This document shows, piece after piece, positions 17,561 to 26,393 of a stretch of 64,000 nt of DNA (its first letter is position 1; each line of letters starts with the position of its first letter). The DNA is from Comamonas testosteroni (GTDB taxonomy: Bacteria > Pseudomonadota > Gammaproteobacteria > Burkholderiales > Burkholderiaceae_C). The stretch is from assembly GCF_014076415.1 (NCBI RefSeq), contig NZ_CP043568.1, positions 4,340,001 to 4,404,000 of the forward strand, given 5' to 3'. The translations under genes were made by a program, and so were the position numbers. The notes under the pieces are model-generated. The model searched no databases, was not told where the DNA came from, and was given only the letters and a program-made list of their open reading frames with translations.

Positions 17561-18703
17561 ATGAGCATCACTCTCAATAACAGCAAACACCTCAAGGCTA
17601 AAGCACTGGGCACTCTGGCACTGTGCCTGCTGACCGCCGGCGCCATCGCCGCACCGGCCAAAAAAGCCGTCCGCAAGGCAGCACCGGCTGCCGTAGCCAC
17701 GGCTGCAGCCGCCACGGCCGTGGCCTATGCCGGTCGGGACGACGCCATGCAACTGGCCGAAGAAATCGCAGTCCGCCGCAATCTGCCTGTCGACTGGGTG
17801 CGTGCGCAGCTGAGCGAAGCACGCAACCTGCCCGTGGTCACACGCCTGATGACGCCGGCCGGCAAGACCTTCGTGAAGAACTGGACTGTGTACCGCAGCC
17901 GCTTCATCGACCCCGTGCGCATACGCGCCGGCGTGCAGTTCTGGCAGGCCAACCACCAGGCGCTCGCGCGTGCCGAGCAGCAGTTCGGCGTGCCCGCAGA
18001 GATCATCGTCGGCATCATCGGCGTGGAAACCATTTACGGCCGAAACATGGGCAACTTTCGCGTGATGGATGCTCTGGTCACGCTGGCACTGGACTTTCCG
18101 CCATCCCACCCCCGCGCCCAGGCCCGCACCGACTACTTCCGTGGCGAGCTCGAGCAGGTGCTGGTCACGGCCAGCCGCACCGGCAGTGACCCGTTTGCGC
18201 TACGCGGCAGCTATGCCGGTGCCATGGGCCTGGGTCAGTTCATGCCCACCAGCTGGGACAAGTATGCCGTCGACTTTGACGGCGACGGCCGCATAGACCT
18301 GTTCAACAGCACCACCGACGCCATCGGCTCGGTCGCCAACTACTTCGTCGGCCATGGCTGGAAGCCGGGCCTGCCCACGGCCTTTACCGTGGACATGCGC
18401 GCCCAGGGTGAGAATCTGGCAACCCTGCTCGCACCCGATATCAACCCCACATTCACTGCCGCGCAGATGGCAGAACGCGAAGTACGTGTGCTGGGCGCCG
18501 ACAACTATGAGCGTCCGCTGGCACTGATCGAGCTGAAAAATGGCAGCTCCGGCCCCACGGAGTACATCGCGGGTACCGAGAACTTCTACGCCATCACGCG
18601 CTACAACTGGTCGGCGTTCTATGCGCTGTCGGTGATAGAGCTGGGGCGCGAGGTACATGAAGCCTATCTGGCCAGCCAGACCGCCTCGGCCAAACGCAAC
18701 TAG
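17561..18703 (+). CDS. mltB: Lytic murein transglycosylase B
   Basis: A 380-residue periplasmic enzyme with a signal peptide (hydrophobic LGTLALCLLTAGAIA) followed by a Lys/Ala-rich stretch. The catalytic glutamate lies in IIGVETIYGRNMGNFRVMDAL, the hallmark of family 3 lytic transglycosylases. Further support comes from AGAMGLGQFMPTSWDKYAVDFDGDG, with its calcium-binding-like loop. It cleaves the MurNAc-GlcNAc bond of peptidoglycan, leaving 1,6-anhydroMurNAc. There is no lipobox cysteine, so unlike E. coli MltB it may be soluble. It starts 3 bases after the transglutaminase stop, linking that gene set to cell-wall metabolism. Confidence 0.93.
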   Translation: MSITLNNSKHLKAKALGTLALCLLTAGAIAAPAKKAVRKAAPAAVATAAAATAVAYAGRDDAMQLAEEIAVRRNLPVDWVRAQLSEARNLPVVTRLMTPAGKTFVKNWTVYRSRFIDPVRIRAGVQFWQANHQALARAEQQFGVPAEIIVGIIGVETIYGRNMGNFRVMDALVTLALDFPPSHPRAQARTDYFRGELEQVLVTASRTGSDPFALRGSYAGAMGLGQFMPTSWDKYAVDFDGDGRIDLFNSTTDAIGSVANYFVGHGWKPGLPTAFTVDMRAQGENLATLLAPDINPTFTAAQMAEREVRVLGADNYERPLALIELKNGSSGPTEYIAGTENFYAITRYNWSAFYALSVIELGREVHEAYLASQTASAKRN

Positions 18704-18722
18704 ATGAATTAATTCGGGCGGC

Positions 18723-18756
18723 AGCGCTTTTCCAATAAGCGCTGGCAGCTATTGAT
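18723..18756 (-). repeat. Dispersed palindromic repeat, family B, copy 1
   Basis: The dyad AGCGCTT-N7-AAGCGCT at 18723-18743 is followed by ggcagctattgat. In reverse complement it aligns closely with the element at 56801-56832, sharing ATAGCT, CAGCGCTTAT and AAGCGC in order and spacing. It lies between convergent mltB and a receptor gene, where it could also end transcription, though it lacks a T-tract. Confidence 0.7.
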
Positions 18757-18775
18757 CCGATAGTTCTTCAGCCAC

Positions 18776-20068
18776 TCAGAAGCGCTTCATCTGGCACTGA
18801 CCAGGCATCTCAGCTCTGGCCGCCGCAATTTCGCGCACGACCTTGAATCCGTAGCCCGAACCTTCCACATCGAAGTCCACGCCTGCGCTGCCTCTCTTTT
18901 CCATCATGCCGACCACCAGCGATTGCTGAAACTGGTGGTCTGCCGCCCGCATGCTGCCCGAGCGGCCCGCCATCTGCACCCTGGCATGCTCCATGGCGTG
19001 GGCCACGGCGACGGTGTCCGTGCTGCCGGCCTTTTCGAGGCTCTGCGCCAGAGCCTCGATCATGAGCTGCATGCGCATATGCACATAGTCGTCCTGCGGC
19101 CTGGGAAAGCGCTGACGGAAAGACTGGTAGAAGGCACGGCTCTCGGCCGTGGGTACATTGGGCAGCCAGTCGGCCACGGCCAGCACCTTGCCCACGCCGG
19201 CATCACCCAAGGCCGCCGGGGCGCCCAGGGCATTGCCGTAGAAGGTGTAGAAACGCCCTTCATAGCCGGCCTCGCGCGCAGCCTTGACCAGCAGCATCAG
19301 ATCGTTGCCCCAGTTGCCCGTGATCACGGCCTGGGCACCGCTTTGCTTGATCTTGACCGCATAAGGCGCAAAGTCCTTGACGCGGCCCACGGGGTGCAAC
19401 TCGTCGCCCACGATGCGCACATCGGGCCGTTGCATGCCAAGCTGACGCCTTGCTTCGCGCAACACGGCCTGGCCAAAGCTGTAGTCCTGCCCGATCAGAT
19501 AGGCACTGTGTACGGCCTTGTCGTCCTTGATGACCTCCATCAGCGCAGCCATGCGCATATCGGCATGGGCATCGAAGCGGAAATGCCAGAAACTGCAGCG
19601 CTCGTTGGTCAGCGCCGGATCCACGGCCGAATAGTTCAGATACAGCACACGTCGCGAAGGATCCCGGCTGTTGTGCTTGTCGATGGCGTCGAGAAGCGCC
19701 GCCGCCGTGGCCGACGAGTTGCCCTGCATGATGATGCGCGCACCGCTGTCTATGGCCGCACGCAGCGCCGACAGTGCCTCTTCGTTCTGGCCCTTGCTGT
19801 CATAGCGCTCTATCACCAGCTCATGCAGACCGTCGGCCAGACACACGCCGCCGCGCGCGTTCACCCGCTCGGTCGCCCACAGCAAATTGCGGAACACGGC
19901 CTCGCCCGTGTTTGCAAACGGGCCCGAAAGACTCTCCACCAGTGCCAGCTTTATGGGTTGCGCAAGCTTGGCTTTGGCTGCAGCCACAGCAGCGCCAGCA
20001 ATGCCGAACTGCGCGCATAGTAGTGGCAATTGCAGGTATTTCAAGGCATCACGGCGCAATTTATTCAT
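18776..20068 (-). CDS. Periplasmic ligand-binding protein, Peripl_BP_6 type (orphan)
   Basis: A 430-residue receptor. The ATG at 20068 follows AAGAGG; an in-frame TTG one codon earlier is less likely. It has a signal peptide (QFGIAGAAVAAAKA) then IKLALVESLSGPFANTGEAV, the usual start of the type I binding fold of amide or branched-chain-amino-acid receptors. Two further fold markers are YLIGQDYSFGQAVLREARRQ near residue 190 and ITGNWGNDLMLLVKAA near residue 250. The C-terminus ends in PGQCQMKRF, with a cysteine placed much as in the ESKC endings of the receptors at 52 and 60 kb. No ABC permease or ATPase gene is adjacent. Confidence 0.87.
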   Translation of the reverse strand: MNKLRRDALKYLQLPLLCAQFGIAGAAVAAAKAKLAQPIKLALVESLSGPFANTGEAVFRNLLWATERVNARGGVCLADGLHELVIERYDSKGQNEEALSALRAAIDSGARIIMQGNSSATAAALLDAIDKHNSRDPSRRVLYLNYSAVDPALTNERCSFWHFRFDAHADMRMAALMEVIKDDKAVHSAYLIGQDYSFGQAVLREARRQLGMQRPDVRIVGDELHPVGRVKDFAPYAVKIKQSGAQAVITGNWGNDLMLLVKAAREAGYEGRFYTFYGNALGAPAALGDAGVGKVLAVADWLPNVPTAESRAFYQSFRQRFPRPQDDYVHMRMQLMIEALAQSLEKAGSTDTVAVAHAMEHARVQMAGRSGSMRAADHQFQQSLVVGMMEKRGSAGVDFDVEGSGYGFKVVREIAAARAEMPGQCQMKRF

Positions 20069-20080
20069 CAAAAAAAACCT

Positions 20081-20112
20081 CTTGAAATGCGCTTGCCACC
20101 ACCTACCTATGA
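20081..20112 (+). promoter_or_regulatory. Possible heat-shock (sigma-32-like) promoter for hsp20
   Basis: CTTGAAA at 20081-20087 is the sigma-32 -35 consensus. The best -10 candidate is the CCTATGA-like stretch around 20105-20112, which matches only four of six key positions and with slightly long spacing. It is well placed, 50-80 bases before the small heat-shock gene. Confidence 0.35.
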
Positions 20113-20160
20113 GTCAAGCGGCAACAACGCAAGCCGCGCAGTTTAAAGGAGTTAAACACC

Positions 20161-20544
20161 ATGTTCTTCGCCCCTGTGATGAGCCGTAATACCTTTGTAT
20201 CTCCTCGCGCCGCCGACCTGGCCCTGCAACGCTTTCTGCAGGAAACCCTGGGCGCTGCAAGCCCCGTACAACGCCAGGTTCAAGTCAGCCGCGATGACCA
20301 ATTCACGACCCTGACCCTGGATGTGCCTGGCCTGGCACGCGAGCAACTCAGACTCTCGCTGGAAGGCTCTGTCGCCAAGCTCGAAAGCGTGGAAGGCGCA
20401 GCCCGCCAGGTCAAATACAGCTGGGATCTGGGCCATGAAATCGATGCGGCCAACAGCAAGGCCAAGCTCGAGCATGGAGTGCTGACACTGACCCTGGCCA
20501 AGCTCGAGCCTCAGAACAAGGCCGTGACACTCAGCATCGAATAA
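20161..20544 (+). CDS. Small heat-shock protein, Hsp20/alpha-crystallin family
   Basis: A 127-residue protein made almost entirely of an alpha-crystallin domain. The strand-forming segment DDQFTTLTLDVPGLAREQLRL is followed by the late-domain pattern AKLEHGVLTLTLAKLEPQNKAV, which matches the conserved (A/G)xLxxGVLxLxxPK with Ala-Lys-Leu here. Such proteins form oligomers that hold unfolding proteins in a refoldable state. The ATG follows AAAGGAG with 9-base spacing. Possible heat-shock promoter elements lie upstream and a strong terminator downstream, so it is monocistronic. Confidence 0.88.
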   Translation: MFFAPVMSRNTFVSPRAADLALQRFLQETLGAASPVQRQVQVSRDDQFTTLTLDVPGLAREQLRLSLEGSVAKLESVEGAARQVKYSWDLGHEIDAANSKAKLEHGVLTLTLAKLEPQNKAVTLSIE

Positions 20545-20618
20545 GCGCTGTTTACGCCGACCGGCCAGCCTCATCCTTTCTTCCATCTCCTCTTAGCAAG
20601 AGGTCGGCCGGAAAGCAC

Positions 20619-20653
20619 AAAGCCCGCACTGCCTTGGCGTTGCGGGCTTTTTT
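20619..20653 (+). terminator. Intrinsic terminator after hsp20
   Basis: A 9-bp stem (aagcccgca at 20620-20628, tgcgggctt at 20641-20649) is followed by a T-run; the loop contains a second small complementary pair. Confidence 0.85.
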
Positions 20654-20821
20654 CATGCCAATGCCATGACCGATTCCTGGAGTTGAGCTGATTCGGCGCC
20701 TTGGCCTACAGGCGCACGCTGCCAGTGCGTGCCGCGCTGCCATCTTGAATTCCTACACTGTGGGTTCAGTCGGGCGCACCATTGCTGCACCGCTTTCCAA
20801 CCCCGTTTGAGGAATTCATCC

Positions 20822-21424
20822 ATGGCGAAAGTGCTGGTTCTCTACTACTCCATGTACGGACATATCGAAACCATGGCTCAGGCCGTGGCCGAAGGAGCCC
20901 GCAGCGTCAGCGGTGCCGAGGTCACCGTCAAGCGCGTGCCCGAAACCATGCCCGAGGATGTCTTCAAGAACGCAGGCGGCAAGGCCAATCAGGCCGCAGA
21001 AGTCGCCAGCCCCGCCGAGCTGGCCGGCTACGACGCCATCCTGTTTGGCGTGCCCACGCGCTTTGGCAATATGCCGGGCCAGATGCGCAGCTTTCTCGAC
21101 CAGACCGGCGGTCTCTGGGTCAAGGGGGCCTTGATCAACAAGATCGGCAGCGTCTTCACCTCGACCGGCACCGGCGGCGGCCAGGAAATGACGGCCACGA
21201 CCACCTGGGCGACGCTGGCCCATCACGGCATGATCATCGTGCCGCTGGGCTATCCGCTGCCCGAACAGACCAATCTGAGCGCAGTCAAGGGCGGCAATTC
21301 GCCTTATGGCGCTTCGACGATTGCGGGTGCCGATGGTTCGCGCCAGCCTCATCCCGACGAACTGAGCATTGCCCGCTACCAGGGCCAGAACGTAGCGAAG
21401 CTGGCCGTAAAGCTGGCCGGATAA
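20822..21424 (+). CDS. wrbA: NAD(P)H:quinone oxidoreductase WrbA
   Basis: A 200-residue flavodoxin-like protein starting [20 protein letters not shown], the FMN phosphate-binding loop of WrbA. The second FMN loop is [22 protein letters not shown], and the family motif [13 protein letters not shown] lies near residue 115. WrbA tetramers reduce quinones by two electrons with NAD(P)H, limiting semiquinone-driven oxidative stress. The start at 20822 is chosen over an upstream in-frame ATG because GAGGAATTC precedes it and homology begins there. It is monocistronic with a terminator downstream. Confidence 0.95.
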   Translation: MAKVLVLYYSMYGHIETMAQAVAEGARSVSGAEVTVKRVPETMPEDVFKNAGGKANQAAEVASPAELAGYDAILFGVPTRFGNMPGQMRSFLDQTGGLWVKGALINKIGSVFTSTGTGGGQEMTATTTWATLAHHGMIIVPLGYPLPEQTNLSAVKGGNSPYGASTIAGADGSRQPHPDELSIARYQGQNVAKLAVKLAG

Positions 21425-21442
21425 GCGCAGGCAACCATGAAA

Positions 21443-21465
21443 AAAGCAGCCACCTGGGCTGCTTT
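21443..21465. terminator. Bidirectional intrinsic terminator between wrbA and tsaD
   Basis: A 9-bp stem (aaagcagcc at 21443-21451, ggctgcttt at 21457-21465) with A-run and T-run flanks serves the two convergent genes. The same aaagcagcc/ggctgcttt stem recurs at 48964-48989 and 51825-51846. Confidence 0.85.
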
Positions 21466-21478
21466 CTATTGCACGGAT

Positions 21479-22519
21479 TCACCTGAGAGAATCCAGCGGC
21501 CAGCGCGGCTTCACATCAAACGCATATTCATGCAGTGCCTGCTCGCGTCCCGCCTGTATCCGCATGGCGGCAGCCATGGCAATCATGGCGCCGTTGTCGG
21601 TACACAGATGCAGCTCGGGGTAATGCACGCGAATCTTGTGCTTGGCACAGGCTTCATTGAGCTGCTCGCGCAGCTGCTTGTTGGCCCCCACACCTCCCGC
21701 CACCACCACGCGCTTCATGCCGGTCTGCTTGAGTGCGGCCATGGTTTTCTTGACCAGCACATCCACAATCGCGGCCTGCGTGCTGGCGGCCAGATCGGCC
21801 TTGCGCGCTTCCAGCTCTTCACCCAGCTTCTTGGCCTGGGTCAGGACGGCCGTCTTGAGGCCGGCAAACGAAAAGTCCAGGTCACCCGAATGCAGCAAGG
21901 GGCGAGGCAGCTTGAAGGCCTGAGGATCGCCGCCCTCCGCCAGCTTCGAGAGCACGGGACCGCCCGGATAGGGCAAGCCCATGAGCTTGGCCGATTTGTC
22001 GAATGCCTCGCCCGCCGCATCGTCGATGGTTTCACCGAGGATTTCGTATTCACCCACGCCGTCCACACGCATGAGTTGGGTATGCCCCCCCGAGACCAGC
22101 AGGGCCACAAACGGGAACTCGGGCGGGTCGGCACTCAGGAAAGGTGAGAGCAGATGGCCTTCGAGATGGTGCACGCCCAGCACAGGCTTGTCCAGCGCGG
22201 CTGCCATGGCGCAGGCTGCACCGGAGCCGACCAGCAAAGCCCCGGCAAGGCCGGGTCCGCGTGTAAAGGCAATCACATCGACGTTTTCGAGCTGCTCCCC
22301 GGATTCGGCCAGCACCTTTTCGGTCAGCGGCAGCACACGGCGAATATGGTCACGGCTGGCCAGCTCCGGGACCACGCCGCCATAGGCGCGGTGCATTTCA
22401 ATCTGGCTGTGCAGCGCATGGCTCAGCAAGGTGGGCACACCTTGGCCGTCCGGCGTGCGCACCAGGGCCACACCGGTTTCATCACAAGAGGATTCGATTC
22501 CCAGGATCAGCAAACTCAT
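21479..22519 (-). CDS. tsaD: tRNA N6-adenosine threonylcarbamoyltransferase
   Basis: A 346-residue ASKHA-fold enzyme. It starts [17 protein letters not shown], the nucleotide-binding opening of TsaD, and has the iron ligands in [11 protein letters not shown] near residue 113. The C-terminal glycine-rich loops [14 protein letters not shown] and [10 protein letters not shown] complete the fold. With TsaB and TsaE it transfers the threonylcarbamoyl group from TC-AMP to A37 of ANN-decoding tRNAs. In many related genomes it neighbours rpsU; here rpsU lies 8 kb away. It appears to be a single-gene unit, ending at the shared terminator. Confidence 0.97.
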   Translation of the reverse strand: MSLLILGIESSCDETGVALVRTPDGQGVPTLLSHALHSQIEMHRAYGGVVPELASRDHIRRVLPLTEKVLAESGEQLENVDVIAFTRGPGLAGALLVGSGAACAMAAALDKPVLGVHHLEGHLLSPFLSADPPEFPFVALLVSGGHTQLMRVDGVGEYEILGETIDDAAGEAFDKSAKLMGLPYPGGPVLSKLAEGGDPQAFKLPRPLLHSGDLDFSFAGLKTAVLTQAKKLGEELEARKADLAASTQAAIVDVLVKKTMAALKQTGMKRVVVAGGVGANKQLREQLNEACAKHKIRVHYPELHLCTDNGAMIAMAAAMRIQAGREQALHEYAFDVKPRWPLDSLR

Positions 22520-22605
22520 GGCCGCAAGTGTAGGACTTGCGCCTTCCAGATGCAGAAAAGGCGGACATTAGCCCTGCCCGCCCTCGCTATTCAATTCATA
22601 GCACC

Positions 22606-23061
22606 CTAAGGCTGATTCACATTGGGTGTCCCGGAAATATAGTGTTCCAGCTGATGAATCGTGAACTGTTGGGCCGAGATGATTTCCTTGACGATGTCAC
22701 CAATCGAAATCAGCCCTTGCAATTCGCGGGTCTCATTGATCACGGGCAGATGGCGCATGCGATTGCTGGTCATCAGCGACATGCACTCCTCGCTGGTCTG
22801 GCGCGGCAGCACGCAATGCACCTTGCGCGTCATGACCTCATCCACTCGCGTGCTGGCCGAGCTTCGGCCCTGCAGCGCGATCTTGCGCGCGTAGTCGCGC
22901 TCCGTCACGATACCGGCGATCTCGCCACCTTCCAGCACCAGCAGCGCGCCAATGCTTTTTTCCGCCATGAGCTGCAGCGCAGCCAGCATGGTGTCGGAGG
23001 GAGAAACGCTGTAGATAGTGCTGTTGCCCTTGGCGCGCAGAATTTCGGCGACGGTCGTCAT
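22606..23061 (-). CDS. CBS-domain protein
   Basis: A 151-residue protein consisting of two CBS motifs (about residues 10-65 and 75-130). Recognisable elements are LVLEGGEIAGIVTERDYARKI in the first and HLPVINETRELQGLISIGDIVK in the second. CBS pairs bind adenosine nucleotides and act as sensors; stand-alone proteins like this one usually have unknown partners. The start at 23061 is preceded by AGGAG; the frame is open ten codons further but without a ribosome site. No operon partner is evident. Confidence 0.88.
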   Translation of the reverse strand: MTTVAEILRAKGNSTIYSVSPSDTMLAALQLMAEKSIGALLVLEGGEIAGIVTERDYARKIALQGRSSASTRVDEVMTRKVHCVLPRQTSEECMSLMTSNRMRHLPVINETRELQGLISIGDIVKEIISAQQFTIHQLEHYISGTPNVNQP

Positions 23062-23166
23062 CTGGTTCTCCTTTCTGGATCGTCCTGTCATGCAAAACGC
23101 ATGACGACATGACCAGTGTGAGAATCCTGCTGCATTGCGGCAATCAGGCTATGCCCGTATACAAAA

Positions 23167-23192
23167 ACAAAAAAGGCAGCCAAAGCTGCCTT
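23167..23192 (-). terminator. Intrinsic terminator after the DUF937 gene
   Basis: An 8-bp stem (aaggcagc at 23173-23180, gctgcctt at 23185-23192) is followed on the minus strand by TTTTTTG, just after the stop at 23216. Confidence 0.85.
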
Positions 23193-23215
23193 GATGCTGT
23201 CACCAAGTCCTGTGC

Positions 23216-23926
23216 TCAGCGCCGACCGCCCAGCAAACCCGCACCCAGCTTGAACAGATCTCCGGCATCAAGCTTGCCGTCGCCATTCTGATCGAGCAGG
23301 CTGCCGAGGATGCCGCCCGCCATGCCGCCTTGTGACTGGATCTGGCCGCGCTCCTGATCCAGAGCATTGCCCAGGTCGCCGGCCCCCATGCCCTGAGCCT
23401 GGACCCGATTGGCCAGGAAAGACATCACCAGGGGAGCCAGCATGGCCAGCAACTGACCTGCATTGCCACCCAGACCCGTGGCCTGACCCAGCCGTGACTC
23501 GGCCTGCTGCTGCTGACCGCCAAAGATATTGCCCAGGATGGCGCCCGCATCGAGCTGCGAGTTGCCGGCACCGGAGCCGCCTTCCAGCACCGAGCCCAGA
23601 ATACTGCCCAGCCCACCCAGGCCGCCAGCCGCACCGGCGCCGCCGCCCGCGCCGCCCAGCAGGCCACCGAGCCCGCCCAGCAGACCTCCCATATCCATCG
23701 CGCCATTGGCACTGCTGTGATCGCGCTGCAGCGCACCGAACAGATCGGCGGCTCCTTGAGGCTCAGCCGTGTTCTGGCCCAGCGCCCCAAACAACATGGG
23801 CAGCGCCACACCCACGGCCTGCTCGGCCTGCACGGAGTCGATGCCCAGTTGCTGGGCCAGGCCCTGCATGGGAGCGCCCTGCAACTGGCCCATGAGTTCG
23901 TCGGTCAAAGATGCGTTAGCGGTCAT
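23216..23926 (-). CDS. DUF937/YidB-family protein with C-terminal EF-hand-like loop
   Basis: A 236-residue protein. The N-terminal half (LTDELMGQLQGAPMQGLAQQLGID, then QAEQAVGVALPMLFGALGQN) is the YidB/DUF937 helical repeat. The middle, about residues 75-145, is a Gly/Ala/Leu low-complexity stretch. A second DUF937-like segment follows (LLAMLAPLVMSFLANRVQ). The protein ends with DQNGDGKLDAGDLFKLGAG, a calcium-binding loop with Asp, Asn, Asp, Lys, Asp and Asp in the EF-hand or dockerin-like positions. There is no signal peptide. Function is unknown. The start follows GAGGAG. Confidence 0.82.
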   Translation of the reverse strand: MTANASLTDELMGQLQGAPMQGLAQQLGIDSVQAEQAVGVALPMLFGALGQNTAEPQGAADLFGALQRDHSSANGAMDMGGLLGGLGGLLGGAGGGAGAAGGLGGLGSILGSVLEGGSGAGNSQLDAGAILGNIFGGQQQQAESRLGQATGLGGNAGQLLAMLAPLVMSFLANRVQAQGMGAGDLGNALDQERGQIQSQGGMAGGILGSLLDQNGDGKLDAGDLFKLGAGLLGGRR

Positions 23927-24091
23927 TTCAACACTCCTCAAAAACAGCGCACATGGTACGCGCGCCCTGCGTCCCGAAATGTGATCAATGTTCATTCACT
24001 GCGCAAGCCCCTCCCGGGCTATAGACCATTGAAGCGGCCCGCGCCCTGGACTGGGCCTCCTGCAGGCCGCAGCGTCCGGTGACGGCCTGGC

Positions 24092-24949
24092 TCAGAAGGA
24101 GTGCGAAATGCCGACCAGCAGCGAGCGCGGCTTGCTGCCCTTGGGAACCGAAGGCCCGGCATTGCTGGCGCTGTTGATGGTGAAAGCTGCATCCGCCTCG
24201 TTGCGGATCGCGGAGACGCCCGCATACAGCTTGGTGCGCCTGGACAGCGCATGGTCATAGCGCACGCTCAGGGCGCGGGCATCGCTGTTCGCGCGCGCAC
24301 GCCCCTGGAACTGCCCATAGGACAGCAGCACCTGCCCTGCCGTGCTGACCGGTATGGTCATGCTGGCTTCAAAGAAGCGCCCTCGCTTGCTGGCGGCATC
24401 CGGCAGATCATCCTCCCGGGTGGACAGCAGCAAGGCCGCCCGGGCCACCTTGAAGTCATAGGAGCCGCCCAGCAAGCGATAGCGGTCGGTGTTCTGGGCG
24501 GTGGTGCGTCGCTCCCACAGCGAGGCTCCCAAGCTCCAGGGGCCGCGCGTGTAGTCCAGCGAGCCGCCGAACTGGCGCCCTGCATTGGTGCCGGCGTTCT
24601 CCCCGAACGAGTACATGCCCCGCACCACCAGTCCTGCCATGGAAGCCGACTGAAAGCGCAGCGAGTTGTCGGCGCGCAGCACCGTGCCGTCACGGAAATA
24701 GTTGGCGGCGTTGCCCCAGATCAGGCCCGTCAGGGCGTAGGAAGCCAGCGAGGTGTGAAACGTGGTGTAGTGGCGGCCCACCGTCAGCTGACCCCAGCCG
24801 CCGCCCATGCCGACGAAGATCTGTCGACCGAAGGCCAGCCCTCCCTGAGCGCGCTCGCCGGTATCGGCATTCAGTCCGGCCTCCATCACGTACAGCGCAC
24901 GCAGGCCTGCGCCCAGATCCTCGGTCCCGCGAACGCCCCAGCGCGAGCC
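24092..24949 (-). pseudogene. Porin remnant lacking its N-terminus
   Basis: This frame encodes about 285 residues of a Gram-negative trimeric porin of the Omp32/porin_4 type. Porin strands are clear from GSRWGVRGTEDLGAGLRAL onward (constriction-zone region), through GQLTVGRHY and SYDFKVARAALLLSTRE, to a C-terminal beta-signal ending GISHSF with the required terminal Phe. The signal peptide and first two strands (about 50-60 residues) are missing, and homology stops abruptly near 24949. At that point a LysR fragment begins in the opposite direction. No promoter or start with a ribosome site precedes the remnant, so a functional protein is unlikely. Confidence 0.85.
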
Positions 24950-25306
24950 GGCCAGGACACCGACTACTTCGACCGCACGGTCGCGCTATGTGCCGAGGCC
25001 GGCTTCACTCCGCTGATACGCCACGAAGCGGGGCAGCTCGTGAATGTGCTGGCGCTCGTGGCCTGCGGTCTGGGCGTGGCCATCGTGCCGGCATCCTTCG
25101 CGATGTTCCACCGCGAGCAGATCGTGTTCCGGCCGCTTCGGGCTTCGCGCCAGGTCAGCCGGCTCGCCGTCCTGGTGTCTGCCCAAGCGCTCAAGAGCAA
25201 CCCCATGCTGGAGCTTGTCGCCCAGCTCGCGCAATCCCAGCTGCAGGCACTGGCTGCACAGCTGGCTCAACAGGGAACGACGGCTTCTCGACTACAGCCG
25301 GTTTGA
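24950..25306 (+). pseudogene. LysR-family regulator remnant (C-terminal third)
   Basis: About 118 codons encode the end of a LysR-type substrate-binding domain. DTDYFDRTVALCAEAGFTP and HEAGQLVNVLALVACGLG, followed by VAIVPASFAMFHREQIVFRPL, match the last part of BenM/CatM-like effector domains, and the stop is intact. The DNA-binding helix-turn-helix and most of the effector domain (roughly 180-190 residues) are absent. The fragment abuts the 5'-truncated porin at about 24950. The original arrangement was probably a divergent porin and regulator pair whose shared promoter and both 5' ends were lost in one deletion. Confidence 0.85.
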
Positions 25307-25364
25307 TTTATATAACCAAATCGTCTGACAACTCATGGTTTTTATAGCGACAATTACGTTAATC

Positions 25365-26384
25365 ATGAGCATCAGCCACTACATCAAGGAAATCGGTCGC
25401 GGCACCAAGGGCGCGCGCTCTCTTTCGCGGACCCAGGCCCGCGATCTGATGGGCCAGGTGCTGGACGGCAAGGTCAGCGATCTGGAGCTGGGCGGCTTTT
25501 GCATTGCCATGCGTTTCAAGGGCGAAAGCACCGAAGAGCTGGCCGGCTTTCTCGACGCCACCCAGCAACGTCTGCCCGCGTGGCCCCAGGCACACAAGGC
25601 CCGGCCCGTGGTCGTCATCCCCAGCTACAACGGCTCGCGCAAGCTGGCCAATCTCACGCCGCTGCTGGCAGGTCTGCTGGCGCAGCAAGGCCTGCCGGTG
25701 CTGGTGCACGGCAGCCATACCGAGGACAAGCGCCTGGGTACGGCCGAGGTATGGCAACAACTGGGCTGGACGGCCATCGAACGCCCCGTCGCTCTGGAGC
25801 CTGGCGACAAGGTCTGGATGCAGACCCGTCACCTGCTGGCACCGCTGGATCGGCTGCTGCAGATTCGCCGCCAGATGGGCCTGCGCAATCCCGCGCACAG
25901 CATCGTCAAGCTGCTGGACCCCATCCATGGCAGCAGCAGCGCGCAATCGGGGCTGGTGCTGGCCAGTTATACCCACCCCGCCTATGCCCAGCCCATGCTG
26001 CAGACGCTGGCCATGCGCGCGACCAGTGCGCTGCTGGTGCGCGGCACGGAAGGCGAGGCCGTGGCCGCCCCCCACCGCGAACCCGTGAGCACGGGTGTGA
26101 TTGCCGGAGAAATCTGCTTTGAACGCTCTTCCCTGCACAGCAGCCAGCTCGCATCCGGCACCGAGATCAGCGCCCCCGAGCAAGACCTGAATGCCGAGCA
26201 GACAGCCAGGCTGACGCTGGACATTCTGAACGGCCAGCTGCCTGTGCCGGCCCCCATCGCGCAACAGCTGGAACAGATACAAGCCCTGCACCAGGCCATG
26301 CAGGTCACCGATGCCGGCGCTGCCGCCAGCCGCGCCGCACTGCAAGCCTATAACCGCAGCCCCGACTGCCGCAGCCCCGACTGA
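25365..26384 (+). CDS. ybiB: YbiB/TrpD2-family DNA-binding protein
   Basis: A 339-residue protein of the anthranilate phosphoribosyltransferase fold. The N-terminal helical domain is ISHYIKEIGRGTKGARSLSRTQA, followed by FCIAMRFKGESTEELAGFLDATQ. The catalytic domain has VVIPSYNGSRKLANLTPLLA and VLVHGSHTEDKRLGTAEVW. E. coli YbiB binds nucleic acid and lacks phosphoribosyltransferase activity; the same is likely here. The start chosen (MSISHYIKEIG) agrees with family length; an upstream ATG at 25335 would add a hydrophobic decapeptide. It is followed 9 bases later by cobA, as in nitrate/nitrite assimilation loci of related bacteria, whose other genes are absent here. Confidence 0.88.
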   Translation: MSISHYIKEIGRGTKGARSLSRTQARDLMGQVLDGKVSDLELGGFCIAMRFKGESTEELAGFLDATQQRLPAWPQAHKARPVVVIPSYNGSRKLANLTPLLAGLLAQQGLPVLVHGSHTEDKRLGTAEVWQQLGWTAIERPVALEPGDKVWMQTRHLLAPLDRLLQIRRQMGLRNPAHSIVKLLDPIHGSSSAQSGLVLASYTHPAYAQPMLQTLAMRATSALLVRGTEGEAVAAPHREPVSTGVIAGEICFERSSLHSSQLASGTEISAPEQDLNAEQTARLTLDILNGQLPVPAPIAQQLEQIQALHQAMQVTDAGAAASRAALQAYNRSPDCRSPD

Positions 26385-26393
26385 GACCCCACA

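Noticed and set aside
24092..24889. Porin remnant as an intact porin gene
   Set aside because: No signal peptide, and the first strands are missing. The apparent start is an internal GTG-ATG inside the conserved porin region, and coding similarity continues upstream to the scar.
24101..25306. 401-codon plus-strand frame appearing to be one protein
   Set aside because: Only the last 118 codons encode LysR sequence. The first part is antisense to the porin remnant, so it is a chance fusion across the scar.
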